From: Trogon surrucura
Taxonomy: Eukaryota; Chordata; Aves; Trogoniformes; Trogonidae
Assembly: GCA_020746105.1 (NCBI GenBank)
Contig: CM036620.1
Span: 28,412,118 to 28,476,117, forward strand
Direction: 5' to 3'
Length of the DNA: 64,000 nucleotides
Shown: piece by piece, positions 44,101 to 57,400 of the stretch
Layout: each line of letters opens with the position of its first letter
How positions within the stretch are numbered: the stretch's first letter is position 1
Notes under the pieces: model-generated
The model's database searches: none
The model's input: the letters and a program-made list of their open reading frames with translations, nothing else
Told to the model about the DNA's origin: nothing
Position numbers and translations under genes: made by a program

Positions 44101-47100
44101 TTAAAGGAAACTGATGTCTATTTAGTGCTGTCAGACTTTTTATATGGAAGATATTAAAATTAATGTTTACTAAACTGGGTAGAGTGAGCCTAAAATACAA
44201 TTGTGATATACAGTTTTATTTGAAATCAGTGAAAAATGGTATTCACCATGAATTTATGTCACATCAGTTCACATTTAGTGCACACTGGAAGCTTTGCATC
44301 TTGATTATTTTAAACACGATTATACAAACTTTAATCCTATAAAGTGTGGAAATTTCTACCCTGGAAGTTGATGTAAGGAGGGTATGGCTATGTAATTGTG
44401 ATGCCTCAGTTATTACTTTTACAGTACGTAAACGCAGAAGCAGCTGCAATTTTGCTTGTGTTCCAACACATTCTGCATGTTTTGGTTATCCCATCACTTC
44501 TTTTAGCTGTTTCAACTTCACAAGACAGTTTAGAATGAACACTATGCAGTAGCGTATCCAGAAGAAATTAACTACTGCAAGTCTACTTGACTCTTTCAAT
44601 GTGTTAAGTACAAAGTTTGAATAAAAACAATACCACATAGATCTGTTAGTTACTAAACATTGATATGAAGAATACCTCAAATCTCAAAAATTACTAGAAA
44701 ATTATTACAGAACTGTTTTAGACACTCAATCATTCCAGAAAAGGGGACAAATCTGAAGACTGTCAGGCCAAAAAACCATCCTCCCAATGAATTAAAAAAT
44801 GTCACCTAGGTTTATGCTGTAGTTAATCTTGTCACTCCTTCACAGAGGATGTAATATTATATATATTAAAATTCATAGCAGCTGGCAGGAGCTTTGCATA
44901 TGTCCCCATCCTGCTTTGCCTCTGAGAAATGGCTTTTTCAGCAGCAAGAACCCATAAAGATTAAGGTGAACTGAAATCAAGAGATTTCTCAGTTATTTTG
45001 CTGTATGGATAGTCTTATTTCATGATAATATTACCTTATTCTGTATTAGCATAATCCATTCCTGAAAGCATTTATGAAAATCAAGTGTTGATGAAAGGAG
45101 TTAATCAGGAATAGTTATTTCAAAAATAACTCTCCACCTAGAAAAGCCTCAGAAATACATATATATATATATACACATATATATATAGTAGAGACTTATT
45201 TACAGGAGGTAAGCACAAGGAGCTAATTTTCCTACCTCCCGCCCCCCTCCAAAAAAAAATAATCAGTTAAACTTCCACACTGAATTAGTAAAAAAACTGG
45301 CAACATTTCAGAGTCCACTTCACAGTTTTGCAATATAATAACTATATTTCAGGGTCACCAAATCCTAATACTACTCTTCCTGGTTTCACTTCAAAGCTTT
45401 AAGCATGTGCTGCCATACCACCTAGAGGATGATTCTCAGAACACTCAAACTGACTTGTGAGAGGATTTTGAAATTTGTCAAGGGAAAAATACGTTACAGC
45501 CTCTGTTTTGTTGGTGCTGTTTCAGTTCACTGTTTTCATTCCCATTCATTAAAACTCTACTTCAGTTACTACTAAAATCTGATACTTGAAGAATACGAGG
45601 CACCCAGATCACAGCCTGAATATTTTTAACAGAGCTATTACTGACAAGTTTTATCCAGGCCAATTGCTTTCCTAGGTTCGCTGCCTGACTAAAACTGTGC
45701 CAGAAATAAGCACCCAGGAAAGAGATAACACCAAAAATACTTAGGCCTCTCAGGGGAAGCCTTTTGCTTCAACAAAGCACAAGCTTGCACCGAAAGGATT
45801 TTCCTCCCCACAAGTGCTTTAAAGCTTTGAACATATGTACCTTTCCTTGCAATACTGCAGAAGAGGGGAGCAATAGGTGGGCTTACTTGAAGACTTTGCC
45901 AGACTGAAGGCACCCAAGCCATGAGCTTCCCGCCTTGCAATAGGGACATGCGAAGGTGAGATCTGGAAACATGTTAATCTGTTCCTTCATCGTCGTTTTT
46001 AATTTCTAAAGTCATGGCTGTATTAATTATGCAGTTGGTGATAATTAAAGTACTTGCAAGTACTCTTTCTTCCTAGTCCTACACACCTCTGAGCGCATGA
46101 TCCAATATGCCAAGTGCAAGGCTTCGCTCTGCCTGATGAGAAGGTTTCCAGATTGTCCACTACCACTGTAGGTAAGAGTCTCGTATGGACATAAGCACAG
46201 CGGTTCCTGTAAGATATGGAAGGTAAATGTAAATGAAAGTACAAATAGCATTTTCCACAATACGATGATACATGTTACTTAAAGGGGAAAGTTAAACCCA
46301 CAATTTAAGAGTAGGACTAAGTTAAGAAATCTAAAGTTGGCTTCTCTCAGACTGCCAATGTAGTCTTGGGTAATAACGTAATCTTTGTGCTTCATCTACA
46401 ACAAAGATAACAGATAATAATTTCTCCATCTCTACGTATACTTATATTACAAATCCAAATTTTTCTTTGTAAATGTTTGTGAAGCATCAAGTACAAAGAA
46501 GCTCTTCTAGACTGCAGTAATGACAGGTCTTAAAACACATCTACATTTCAGACTACCGAAACCTTTTGTACAGAATTCAAAGGATTGTTTAGCAAGGTTT
46601 TTAATCAGCCATAATTTTCATTTTATGGACAGACATTTCTACTCTTCCTCCCTTTCCCCAGTAATATTGTGAGTACACGTAGACTGTGTTTTGCAGTGCA
46701 CTTAGAGGTCAAAGCCATGCACAGCAACAATATGCCATAGATTCATGCTTACCTGTGCCACCTGCTGCCCACCCAGAGGAGGAAGTCACACACAAAACGA
46801 TCAAACTCTTGATCGTTGCAACACAGGACAGAGGGGCTGGTGAGTGCAAGGCCAGGCTTGTTACTGTTTTTTATTGGGTTTTTTTTGTGGTCTTTTTTCT
46901 TTAAAGCCCTCTAAGGAGGTTACAAGAAACCACCAACTGTTAAATCAGATTTTGAAACCTGGTGACTAGAGTAGAGAACAGAATTAAGTAGAAATTATAA
47001 GCTGAATAATGGCTCCGGACAGATTTGTAGGGGGAAATCATGCCTCAGGAATCTATTTGCCTTCTTTGAATCAGAAGCAGGGAGATAAAGGGGTGATTTC

Positions 47101-50100
47101 CAGAGTCTTTTGGCAAGGTTACTCACCAAAAAGTATTAGAAGGGGAAAAAATGCAATCTGTCACATCATAAGAGGATAAATCCTGTTGTAGATTAAAAAG
47201 GTATTAAATCAAAGAGGCAAAAGAATAGTTAGCTTTCTTAAGAAACAGTCTATCAGCAGAATCCCCTACGAATCTGTAATAGATATTATATTCATTAATG
47301 AGAGGGAAAGTAGATGAATAGGAAGATGACAGAATCATATAATTTTGTGTAGTAAACCTAAAGCTGATCTCGGTGGATTGTGGATATCTCATGACACTGG
47401 ACTTCCAGTTAATTGTCAGGAAAGGGTCTTGTAATGCAGAGCAAGACACAAATAAATACAGCCTTATACAGACAGTATGACTACCTAAGTTAGCTATTAT
47501 CATGAAAAAGATCTTGGAGTCATTGTGATTAGCTCTTTGAATATGCAAATTTGGGATTTTGCATTGACTGAACTAGTGAATCAAATAGATGAAATTATTA
47601 GGGAAGGACTAGAGAACAAGCAGAAATCAAACCACTGTTTCAGTATGTCAACTCCTTGTTGCTGCATATGACTTTATGGTTAGCCCACAGTTGGAATACA
47701 GAATTCAGGTTCATTCCTACATCTTAAAGAGAGGTGAATAGAAAGATACAAATAGAAAATAAAGAGCAGAAGTGATGGCATTCATTATTAACTTGGTCTT
47801 GTTATGACAGAGGCATCAAAACATAACAGGTTTTAAGTTTAAAGGGAAAAAAAAGGAGGAAAAAAAAGGGGCTCAGCAGGGTGGTGTTTCCACAAACACA
47901 GACCATGTCAGATTTGGAAATCTGAGAAGCCAATATGAGTTTTTAAAATCAGTAATTGGATGTTGTTAGTTTTGGTGGGGTTTTGTTGTTGGTTTTTTTT
48001 TAAACAAAGTTGTAGCAATAACCTCTGTCTCAGGAAGTCCCCCGCTGCAGATCAGAATGCATCTTGAAGAAAGTATTATTGCATTTCTGCTAGGGGAACA
48101 AATATCTGTTTGATTCCTCTAACTTCGTACAACCTTTCTTATGGTCATATATTTATCCCTTATCCATGCTGAAACATATTTATTTTTTATTCAGCAAGTT
48201 AATGACAAGACATTGTTTCAATTGTAGGAGAGTGAACTAGGAAGTATTTCTGCACCAATATTTGCATATGAGAACTTAAGGTTTGTCTGCCCTGGTCGTG
48301 TGTTGCCAGTAACATTTGCTTCCAGTTGTAGTAGTTGTGTTAGTGTTTCATAATGCAGTAAGGAAATATATATTTACATCAGCCAGCTGGCCCTGAAATA
48401 AGTCTCTTGCTATGGGCTCCTTACAGCAGAAATCAAAATACAATTAAGACCAGATTAGTTCCATTTACTTAACTGGCATTAGTACAGATTTACACTGCTT
48501 CAAACAAGAATAACGGCACAAAACACAAAATAGTATCAACGTCTATCCTTAAGCGATGGCTTTTGTTTACTGAGATCCTACCAGTGCACCTGCATTAAAT
48601 TCAGTAGTGCTTTACTTGGAAAACAATTCCTAATAGCAGGATAACCCAGGAAGTAAGATGCTAAGTAAGGCCAAGAGACTTAACTTCTCGGTATCTCTAC
48701 TGTCAGTATCATATTGTGGTGCTCCCTCACACAACACATAGTTTAATTGATGAATAACATGTTCCATATAAAATGGGTTTTTATCGAGTCCCTTTGATCT
48801 GATTTTGCTCATTTGCTCTCCACTTCCTTGAGAATTTTCATTAGGATAATATTTCTATTTAATTGGGTATAAAAAAGGCTGTGCTTCTGTTTGATGCTTC
48901 CTTTACATTCTGTCTCCTCTAGATAGAGCCTTTTATCTGGGCATATAAATTAGAGACTCCTTGAATAAACAGTTGCTAAAAACTAAATGGAGCTCTCAAC
49001 CATAAACTTACAGATTATGTAGTCTTCTCACTATTCCGTGGAAGCCAGGAACAACAAGCTTGAGACACAAAATTGGCAGAAACAAAAGGAGACTTTAAGT
49101 CTTGAGTTTCGCAGGAAGATCATGAAGTTACTTACATCACACCTCTGGTTGGGACGTATGGGTGCTTTACAGCCTCCTGTATCCCAGAGACTATCAGTAG
49201 TAACTGAATAATAATGATATTTGCTGCTAAACGTTGCCAGCAGTTAGCCAGAGAGAGAGCCTGTAGCTTAATCCCCTCCAACACACCTCTGCAGCAGCAA
49301 GGAAGGATAGGCACCTCTTCTTGCCAAGTGTTCAGGAGGAGTGGGACGTTGCAGGGCACTTAGATCCCTTAGAAGCATGGCCTTGAGGACAGCTCTGCCA
49401 TAGGGCTTCCTTGCTGAGCACCAAGGAGCAGCAGGAGCAGGGTTTCTCCCTTTCGGAAGGCAATGGAGGTGGCTGCACAAGCCAGGCACTGACCTTACCA
49501 GCAACACACACAACCAGAGCATCAGAAACAGATAAGCAGCAGCAGAGGATCACATCCATTAGCAGCACAGCAAACATGAGGCAGAGGCTAGGTAACACCT
49601 TCATAAAGTGAACAAGACCAAGCCTGGGCTTAAACAGAGCCCCTAGCTCACGTCTGTGGGTGAAGGTTTTAAGTGAGGTTGTTTGGGGTAATCAAGGCTT
49701 GTTAGCTTGCCCAGGGCATTACCACTGAGCTCCTTTCCCACTGTGGGTCTCTTCAATTTCACAGATGTCGTGGGAGTTCTGCATATTCATACCCAAGATT
49801 GAAAACCACTTTTTTTTCCTCTCTGAAGTGCAGCACAGAGATTAAAGAAAAGAAAAATCTCTCAGCATATGAATGGGATACTAAACTTTTCTTAACTGAT
49901 GCAGAAAGGGATACTGGGCCAGACTGACAGTGGTCTATGCAGGAGGAGCTCTGATTAAGCATGATGATTTGCTTATAGTATAGAGAATGTAAACATCTGA
50001 ATTCTGAATAACTCTCAGCAATGAACTGATGGCATACAGAGGCTGGTCAGGAGACATCTGGTGGTAACACCACCTCAAGCAGTTATGCAGTACCATACCT

Positions 50101-53100
50101 CTTCTTCTGTGGCCCAGTAACTGTCTAGAAAGTCAGGAACAAAGACCTAACACCTTGGGCAGCTGGGTGCTAAGCTTATCACCTCTGCAAATTAAGAACC
50201 CAAATACAGGAGTTAGATTTTAAAATCTGGATTAACATGAGGCAGCAGTGAGGTTAGGACTTGAGCTTGTGGTTCTCTAGCCTGTGGTCTACCCCTGCAT
50301 GCAGACTCAGCAGCTCAACAGAGAAAGGCATTAAGCAGAAGACATATAGAAGTGCTGCCAGTGACAACTTTTTCTGCAGTGCACATGGTTAGGGTATAAT
50401 TTTTGGTAACAATTCCATTTTACATCTGAGCAAGTGTGGTAAATGAAGACGTAAAAAAATGAAAACAGGCATAAATAGCAGTTGTAAAATACATGAAAGC
50501 CCTAGAATAGAAAGAGTCCAGTTAAAAAAAAAAATAAATCTCCTTTTTAAAATTCATAATGTAAATCCGCTAATTATCATTATTATTAAGGGTGGCTAGC
50601 TTCAAGGTAACAGCTATTAGAACTTGCTCATTTGGAGATGCCCTCCAAAGGAAAACACAGTGTATGTCCCAAATATATCCATTAAGGACTACTCTTGGTT
50701 TTTAAACATTGTCTGAATTCAGCCTTTGGTTTCTACCAAAAATTTAACTCAACTTGAGCATATTATTTCCATTTTAAACATTTAACTCATTCTTAAGCTA
50801 CATGAGTGCAATGTCTGAAGCTGTGGTTCTCCCATGGACCAGCAATCTTTGATCAGGCTAAATTGGAGGAAATATTCACAGCAAAAGAGCCCCTGGTGTG
50901 ACTCATAATTAGGTTTATGCTACCAATGAAATAAGCTCATTAAGAGATGTTAAGAATGTAAATATAATTTTGAAATCAAATTGTCTGAAAAAATGTAGAT
51001 TTGGAAGTAGATGATGAAGCGTGGCAGAAGAACTATGACAGACTGTGTTAATGCAAAGGCAGAACAGAAAACAACTGATTTGCATAACAGGACTTTAAAC
51101 CTGAAAATCCTCTTTACCCTCCATGGAATAATATATTCCAGATCAGCAATACAGGCTTCTAACATGCAGATTTTGTTGAGAGCTGCAGGAGCCTGGAGTT
51201 TCTTTTGCACTGAACCTGATTTCAATCAGGAAAGCTGTATACAAAAACAAAACAAAATCCTTACAACGTACAACGGAAATCCAGCCTGGAGAGAGCAGTG
51301 TGAGTCCCCAACTGGCATAAAGCCCATGTGACAGATTTCGTCCTCCTTTTGCCTGCACTGGCCAGGAAAACTCACTGGTAGCAAGGTGTGGAAGTGCAGC
51401 TCTGAGGCCTCAGGCGTTTGAAATAGCCTCTTTGCTTGTTTTTTTTGCAGCAGTGTTTCCAGCTCGAATCAAAATGCTGCTACTTCCACTCGGCACCAAG
51501 TGCGGTATCTGAGAAGCAGGGCAAGGTACGAAGAGCAGCATTTGTTTCTTTTGTAACCCATAAAGGTATCTCCTCTGTGGCTTTGGTAGGCCTGAGTCCT
51601 CTGGGGGTTATGGCCATTCCGAATTTAAAAGTCCAGAATAGCTAACAGGCTGTGGAACGTGCCCATGTGGCTGGAGCAAAGCACCTACAACTAGCAGGGC
51701 ATTAGTGGGACCCAGACGGTGCCTTTAAACCTGTTGTTAGCTTTTGGGATCCTACGCATCCCATACGGCTTCTTCAGATCTTGTGGTAACGCCCTTTGGG
51801 AGAAGTTTTCTTGTGCTCTGCTTATACCAGCCCTGTTTCTTTGTCCACAGAGAAAATATTCCCATGAAGCATTTCACCATTTCCAGACAGACAGAAAATG
51901 GAAAGGATGTAGCCTGGAGTTAGCTGGGAAACAGAAGTAGCTTCGGGGCGATAGTAAGCAAAGACTGTGTCCACGGCAAGAAGCCCAATGTCCAGTCTAC
52001 ATGTGTACCTACCAAGAGTACATGTGTTTCCCTCAGCTGGGGAAAAAAAAAAACAACAAAAAAAGGAAAATAGCTTATTTCTGACAGTGCAAGACAGATT
52101 ACTATAGTGTTTCCCTGTCTTCAGCTGACTCTTGGGCGGCAATTTACACCAACCTCGTGGTATGGAGGTGTATATATATTTATGCATGGTGTGAATTACT
52201 GGGCAACATATTGCAACTTCAAAGGAATGCGATTCCCTGCAAAAATCAACTTTACTGCCCACAGAACGGGGCCTCCAGGAGCTTGCCATGCGATGCGCAG
52301 CGAGGAGACGTCATGTCTCGGCCAGTGGTTATTTACTTATCCTTGCTTAAGCTTTCAGAAGCAGCAAATACAGTTTCTTAATTTACTGCGCAGATCTCTG
52401 AAGCCGGACTTGCCTTTGTTATGATGAAAACCACCACGATGGGTCTGAAGTAGCTGTACAACCCCACAAACCCACCAGTGCTTCGCTGGCGTGTCGCCAG
52501 CACTTTTAACCGTTCCGCCTAATTCAAAATTTGGAGGTTTTACCCCCCGCTTTACCACCTCTTTGGTGTCAGCCTGAGCCTGTCCGGCCCCACCCGCAGC
52601 AGCGGCGGGAGGGAGGCTCACCCCGCCGCAGCCACCGCCGCCTGCCTCCCATTGAGCTGACATTTCCCCCGGCCCCAAAGCGCAGCCGGCTACCGGCTCG
52701 GCCGTGGGGCGGCGGCAGCAGGGAGGGCGAGGGCGGGCTGGGCGCCGTGAGGCGCTGCCGGGCGGGGCCGGCAGGTGGCGGCCGTTGCCCGCAGAGGCGG
52801 GAAGCCGCAGGTGACGGTTAACGGTCGTCCCGCAGCGCTGGGGCCGTGAGGGCGCGTCCACCCGCGGCCTCCGCCGCCGTCACGCCCCCTGTGAGAGGCC
52901 GGCCCGGGCCGGGTGGGTGTTGTGGCCGTGTAAATTCGGGTAGAGGCCGGAGCGCAGCTTCTCCGGCCGGAGAGAGCCCTGCTGCTTTCTCCTGAGGGTG
53001 GTCAGGGAGAGCAAGAGGGCCTTATGGGAAGGAGGACAGGGAAAGAAAATAAATTTGTTTAACTGCAAAGAAGGGAGTGCTGTGAGTGCTTGCTGGTAGA

Positions 53101-54382
53101 GGTATCTGGTCTGTGACGGGATTATTCTGAGGATGTTTGGAGTTGATGCATTTCTGTTCAACAGCAGTGGGCTTTGAACCCGTCCTCTGCATGGCGTGGC
53201 ACCTGATGTTGCTAAAAAGCAAAGTACAATTTTTGCTAATGTTGGAAAATTATTATAATTTCCTCAGGGTGAGAGAGTGAGTGGAAGTTTATGAATCTCC
53301 AAGGGCCCCTTCCACAGCACGTTTCCAAGATGAACTGTGCTTTGAGTACGTTACCAGGAAAAAATGCAACAACCCTCACACGACCTGCCAGCCACAGAGT
53401 ACCAGGAATACCTGTACGTGATCACTTGCACTTACTTATAAACATGGATCCTTGTAACTGGTCCTAAAGTCACTCAGCAGGAACACCAGTGGCAGCTGGG
53501 CTGCAAATGGTATAGATTTTGTTCTACCCCTTTCATCTTATATCTGAAAATGAGTTATTTTTATCCATGAGTAGATTAGATTACCTGGCTTTTAATAGAA
53601 ATGTTATTGAATCAGCACAGCTGAACATCACTGAACCATGAAAATTAGATTAGTGTGTTGCTGAAGGAATACAGAAGGATCCAAAGTTTGACCCATTGTT
53701 AAAGTCTGTGTACGGCGTGGTGGTTGTGCCTCATTCACATTGTATGCAGTTTATTGTATTTCACAGAGTAGCTTATGAACTAATAATCTTGATTCTACAC
53801 TTGTTTTCATCTTGTTTTGTCCTTTACATCTCCTCAAAGAGGATGTAGAAAGATGCTACGAGCCTCTGACCTACTGTAGGTGATCCTGCTCTGGCGGAGG
53901 GGTTGGACTAGATGAGCTTTCAAGGTCCCTTCCAATCCCTAGCATTCTGTGATCCTGTGATTCTCTGGAGTCAGTAGATGCCTTGTGAGCAGAGCCTGAG
54001 GGACCAGGGCTTGTTCAGTCTGGAGAAGGGAGGGCTTGGAGGGTACCTCACAGCAGCCCCCCAGGCCCTACATTGAGATTACTGAGAAACTGGATCTGAG
54101 CTCTTCATGGCAGGACAGAAAGAACGAGAAACACGAGAGGTTCAGACTGAGTACAAGAAACTTGTTCCCCATGAGGACACCCAGGCACTGAAGCAGGGCC
54201 CAGAGAGGTTGTGCAATCACCGTCCCAGAGCATGGAGCTTGGTATCTGACTGGATCAAGCCCTGAGCAACCTGATCTCATCTCACACCTGGCTTTGCTGC
54301 GAGTAAGTGGTAGGGCTAGAGACCTCCAGAGGTCCCTTCCAATCTGATTGACCCTATGGTTCTGAGAACCTGTGACCTTTGC

Positions 54383-54444
<62 letters not shown>

Positions 54445-57400
54445 GTATCTATTTATCTATCTTACTTTAGTGATATGATTGTTCTTCAGAATACAGTATT
54501 GTTCTTCAGAATACAGTAGATTAAATGCATTCATACACAGAAACATATAAGGATGCAATGTGAAAGAAATAAATTTTTTCCTTTTACTTTTCCTTGTACT
54601 TTTTTTTTAAGCTAGGTTCTCTTCCAGTCTGAAAGATCAAAGTATAGGCCCTGAATTTAGGTGGTATAAAAGTTATATAAAAGTACATTGCTCTGATATT
54701 TTCAGTTTGCCTGAAACAATCTGCCAAGTTTGGATGAGGAGACATAATGTTGATTAAAATAATGTAAACACTCATAAGGATAGAAAGCACCCTCACAAGG
54801 TTGGTTTGGGTTTTTTTTGCTATTGTATGGGAAACCAGGTTTGGGTTTCAGCAGCTTCCCTTAAACTCCACTAGGTGACTACAGAGACCTCTCAACTTTT
54901 TGATACTAGTGATATGTTTAGTTCTGTATCTTTAAATGAACATCAGTCATTTTTCAAAAATAGAAGATCTAGTTCAAAGAGAAATTATCAACTTGAGCCA
55001 AAATGAGTTAATTTTTTATGTTCATTGCCTAGCTTCCTTTGCTCTGAAGTGTATGAATCTCAGCTGAAATAAAAATTCAGTACTCACTAGGGATTGACCA
55101 TAAACAAATCAAATTGGAAAAATCTGTTTTACACGCTGTTTGGAATGGAAAACCTGGACAGCCTCTGAAAAGTGCGTTTTCTATGCAATATAATATAGTG
55201 TGTGATGGTAAAGTGTGTTCTAGGGTATGTTATTAGCCCTGAGAAACAGCTGACTTTTTGACACTGAAGTATCAGGTGGAGGGAAACATACCATTTGTTC
55301 AATGTTTGGTTTTTTTTCAGGACTTAGGGTCCTGACATTTTGTCCTGTCTATTACAAAACATGAATTCTACTCTCATCATTCATTTCCCTTTTCTGTATG
55401 TACAGTGCTGAAGCCTTGGACTGTGAACAACCTCTTTGTCTCATCAAAGTTTTTATTTACTGTTGTGACCGAGTGTTCTATCTTGTGTGGCAAAAAGTAA
55501 TTCACAATTTCCACTTATCTAGCACTTTGCTAATGTATTTCATAATTTTAAAAGTTTTCTTCTTGTGATCAGATCAGCTCTTTTAGACCTTAACTCCCTC
55601 TCTGTTTTCAGAGCCTTTCAAAACAATCAAACTTCCCTCCAGATGAATTTAGACTTTTGAAGAGATACCCATTAATCTGCTTTGAGAATCATCCAGTAAA
55701 ACACAATTGAAAACCCAAACTGCTCCTTAAAAGAGTCTCAATTCTGCATTTTTTCCTGCTGGAATATAAATTAATTTCTCATCATCTAATTGACCCATAG
55801 TACAAAATTAAGTTAATCTGATTTACTATCAGTGCTTCTCAGATGGCTTTCGGTGGTGCTGGTTTTCAATGGTTTTTTAGTCCTTTTGTAATCTAGAGGA
55901 AAGGAGATTGCAGTATGGCAATAATGGCTTGTCCACTTTGACAGGTACTGACGGAAAAAAATAAATACTATCTTTTTAAGTAACAAAATTAAAGTGTTAA
56001 AAAAGATCCATCCCAATTCCAGAAGGGTGAATGTTGTTCTTTAGTCTGTTTATAGTGTTGTTTTTGGCAGCTTCTCTTTTCTTATTTAGCATCATTAAAT
56101 GGTTAAATGCTTTGCCAGTTGCTTTGCACCTGATTTGGCACTTACATGCAGAGCTATATTTTTATGCTGTCAGTGATTGATTTCTTACGGGGCTCTTGAA
56201 CAAAAAGGATTTAAGTCAAAGTCCATGAAATTCAAGGGGATTTTTTTTGCCCCAGGTTTTTCTTTGTGACTTGTGGTGTTATTTACCAGGAGCGCAATAC
56301 AGAATAGATGCTTTGAGATTTGGCAGAAAAATTGTCTTTTGAAACACTTGTGTTCTCTAACTGGAATGCCTTTGGAAAACATATGGGGACATCTTGCTGC
56401 TGTTCTTTTCCTTGCCATGTCTATTCTAGGAAGTAGTATCAGTTTTCTAAAATGTTAATTATATTCCGATTTATAAGAATGCATATTTTCTGTGCAGACT
56501 CGAGCAGATGTTTCTAGCGTACCTTAAATGAAATGCTGTAGAACTGAATGTTTGCAGCAGCTGGAAGATAAATCCTGACACTGTGTCCAGTCGAGATCAA
56601 AATAAGAAATACAAATTTATTTAAACAGTGGGAAATAAGCCTATTTATCATAGAAAACTATACACTAACTATTTCCCTGTTTAACCTGCTAGTATTCGAG
56701 CATGGTAATCCTAATATGTGCAGAGGGTAAAGAGACATGAGTAGGGATAGAAAACAGCCTGTTCCTAATTCTCGCTGTTCTCATGGCAGATGAGACAAAG
56801 AACAAGGGCAAAGATAATTGTAAGCATTAATACAATAGCTAGTGCAATGGGATGGAAACCTTTATAACCATCATAAAATAATTTCAGAAGTCATATATAT
56901 ATAGTAATGCCTTATCTGAATCTGATCACAGAGAAACTAAATGACCAGACTGTGAGGAGGCTAAGTAGTAAGTACTGTGTGAGTGTCTCAAAAGCAACCT
57001 GGCTGGAGATGTGGGTTTTTTCATTTCCTAGTGCTATGTTTCCTGTGCTGCTGAAAACAGCCTGTTATGATCCTGCCTAACCATCATTGCTGAAAGACTG
57101 TTTCAGAAAACCAGAATCTCTGGATTTTGTTATTTCCTGAATTTTTGACTGGTTTTCAGAAATTATTATTTTATCACCTACAGTACAGAATTGTATGGGC
57201 ATGTGTTTACAATTTCAGCTCTCCCTGAAAGACAAAACATCCTGCAGGGTCTCTCTGGGAGATAGTGCAAGCTGGGTAAACCATCCCTCACAATGACTCC
57301 TTCCCACCCCGGTACTGGAACCACCACATTGGAGCAAACAGATGCTTTAATTTGTTCTGTGCCTGGGACATCAGCAGTGGAAAAGATTTCCTCAGTGCAT

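Noticed and set aside
52355-52861. 168-codon minus-strand frame across the CpG island
   Set aside because: GC-rich DNA has few stop codons, so long open frames arise by chance. The composition is Pro/Arg/Gly/Ala-rich with no recognisable domain.
52900-55000. SNCA starting from the CpG island on the plus strand
   Set aside because: SNCA is the mammalian neighbour in this direction, but I found no alpha-synuclein coding start to the right of the island.
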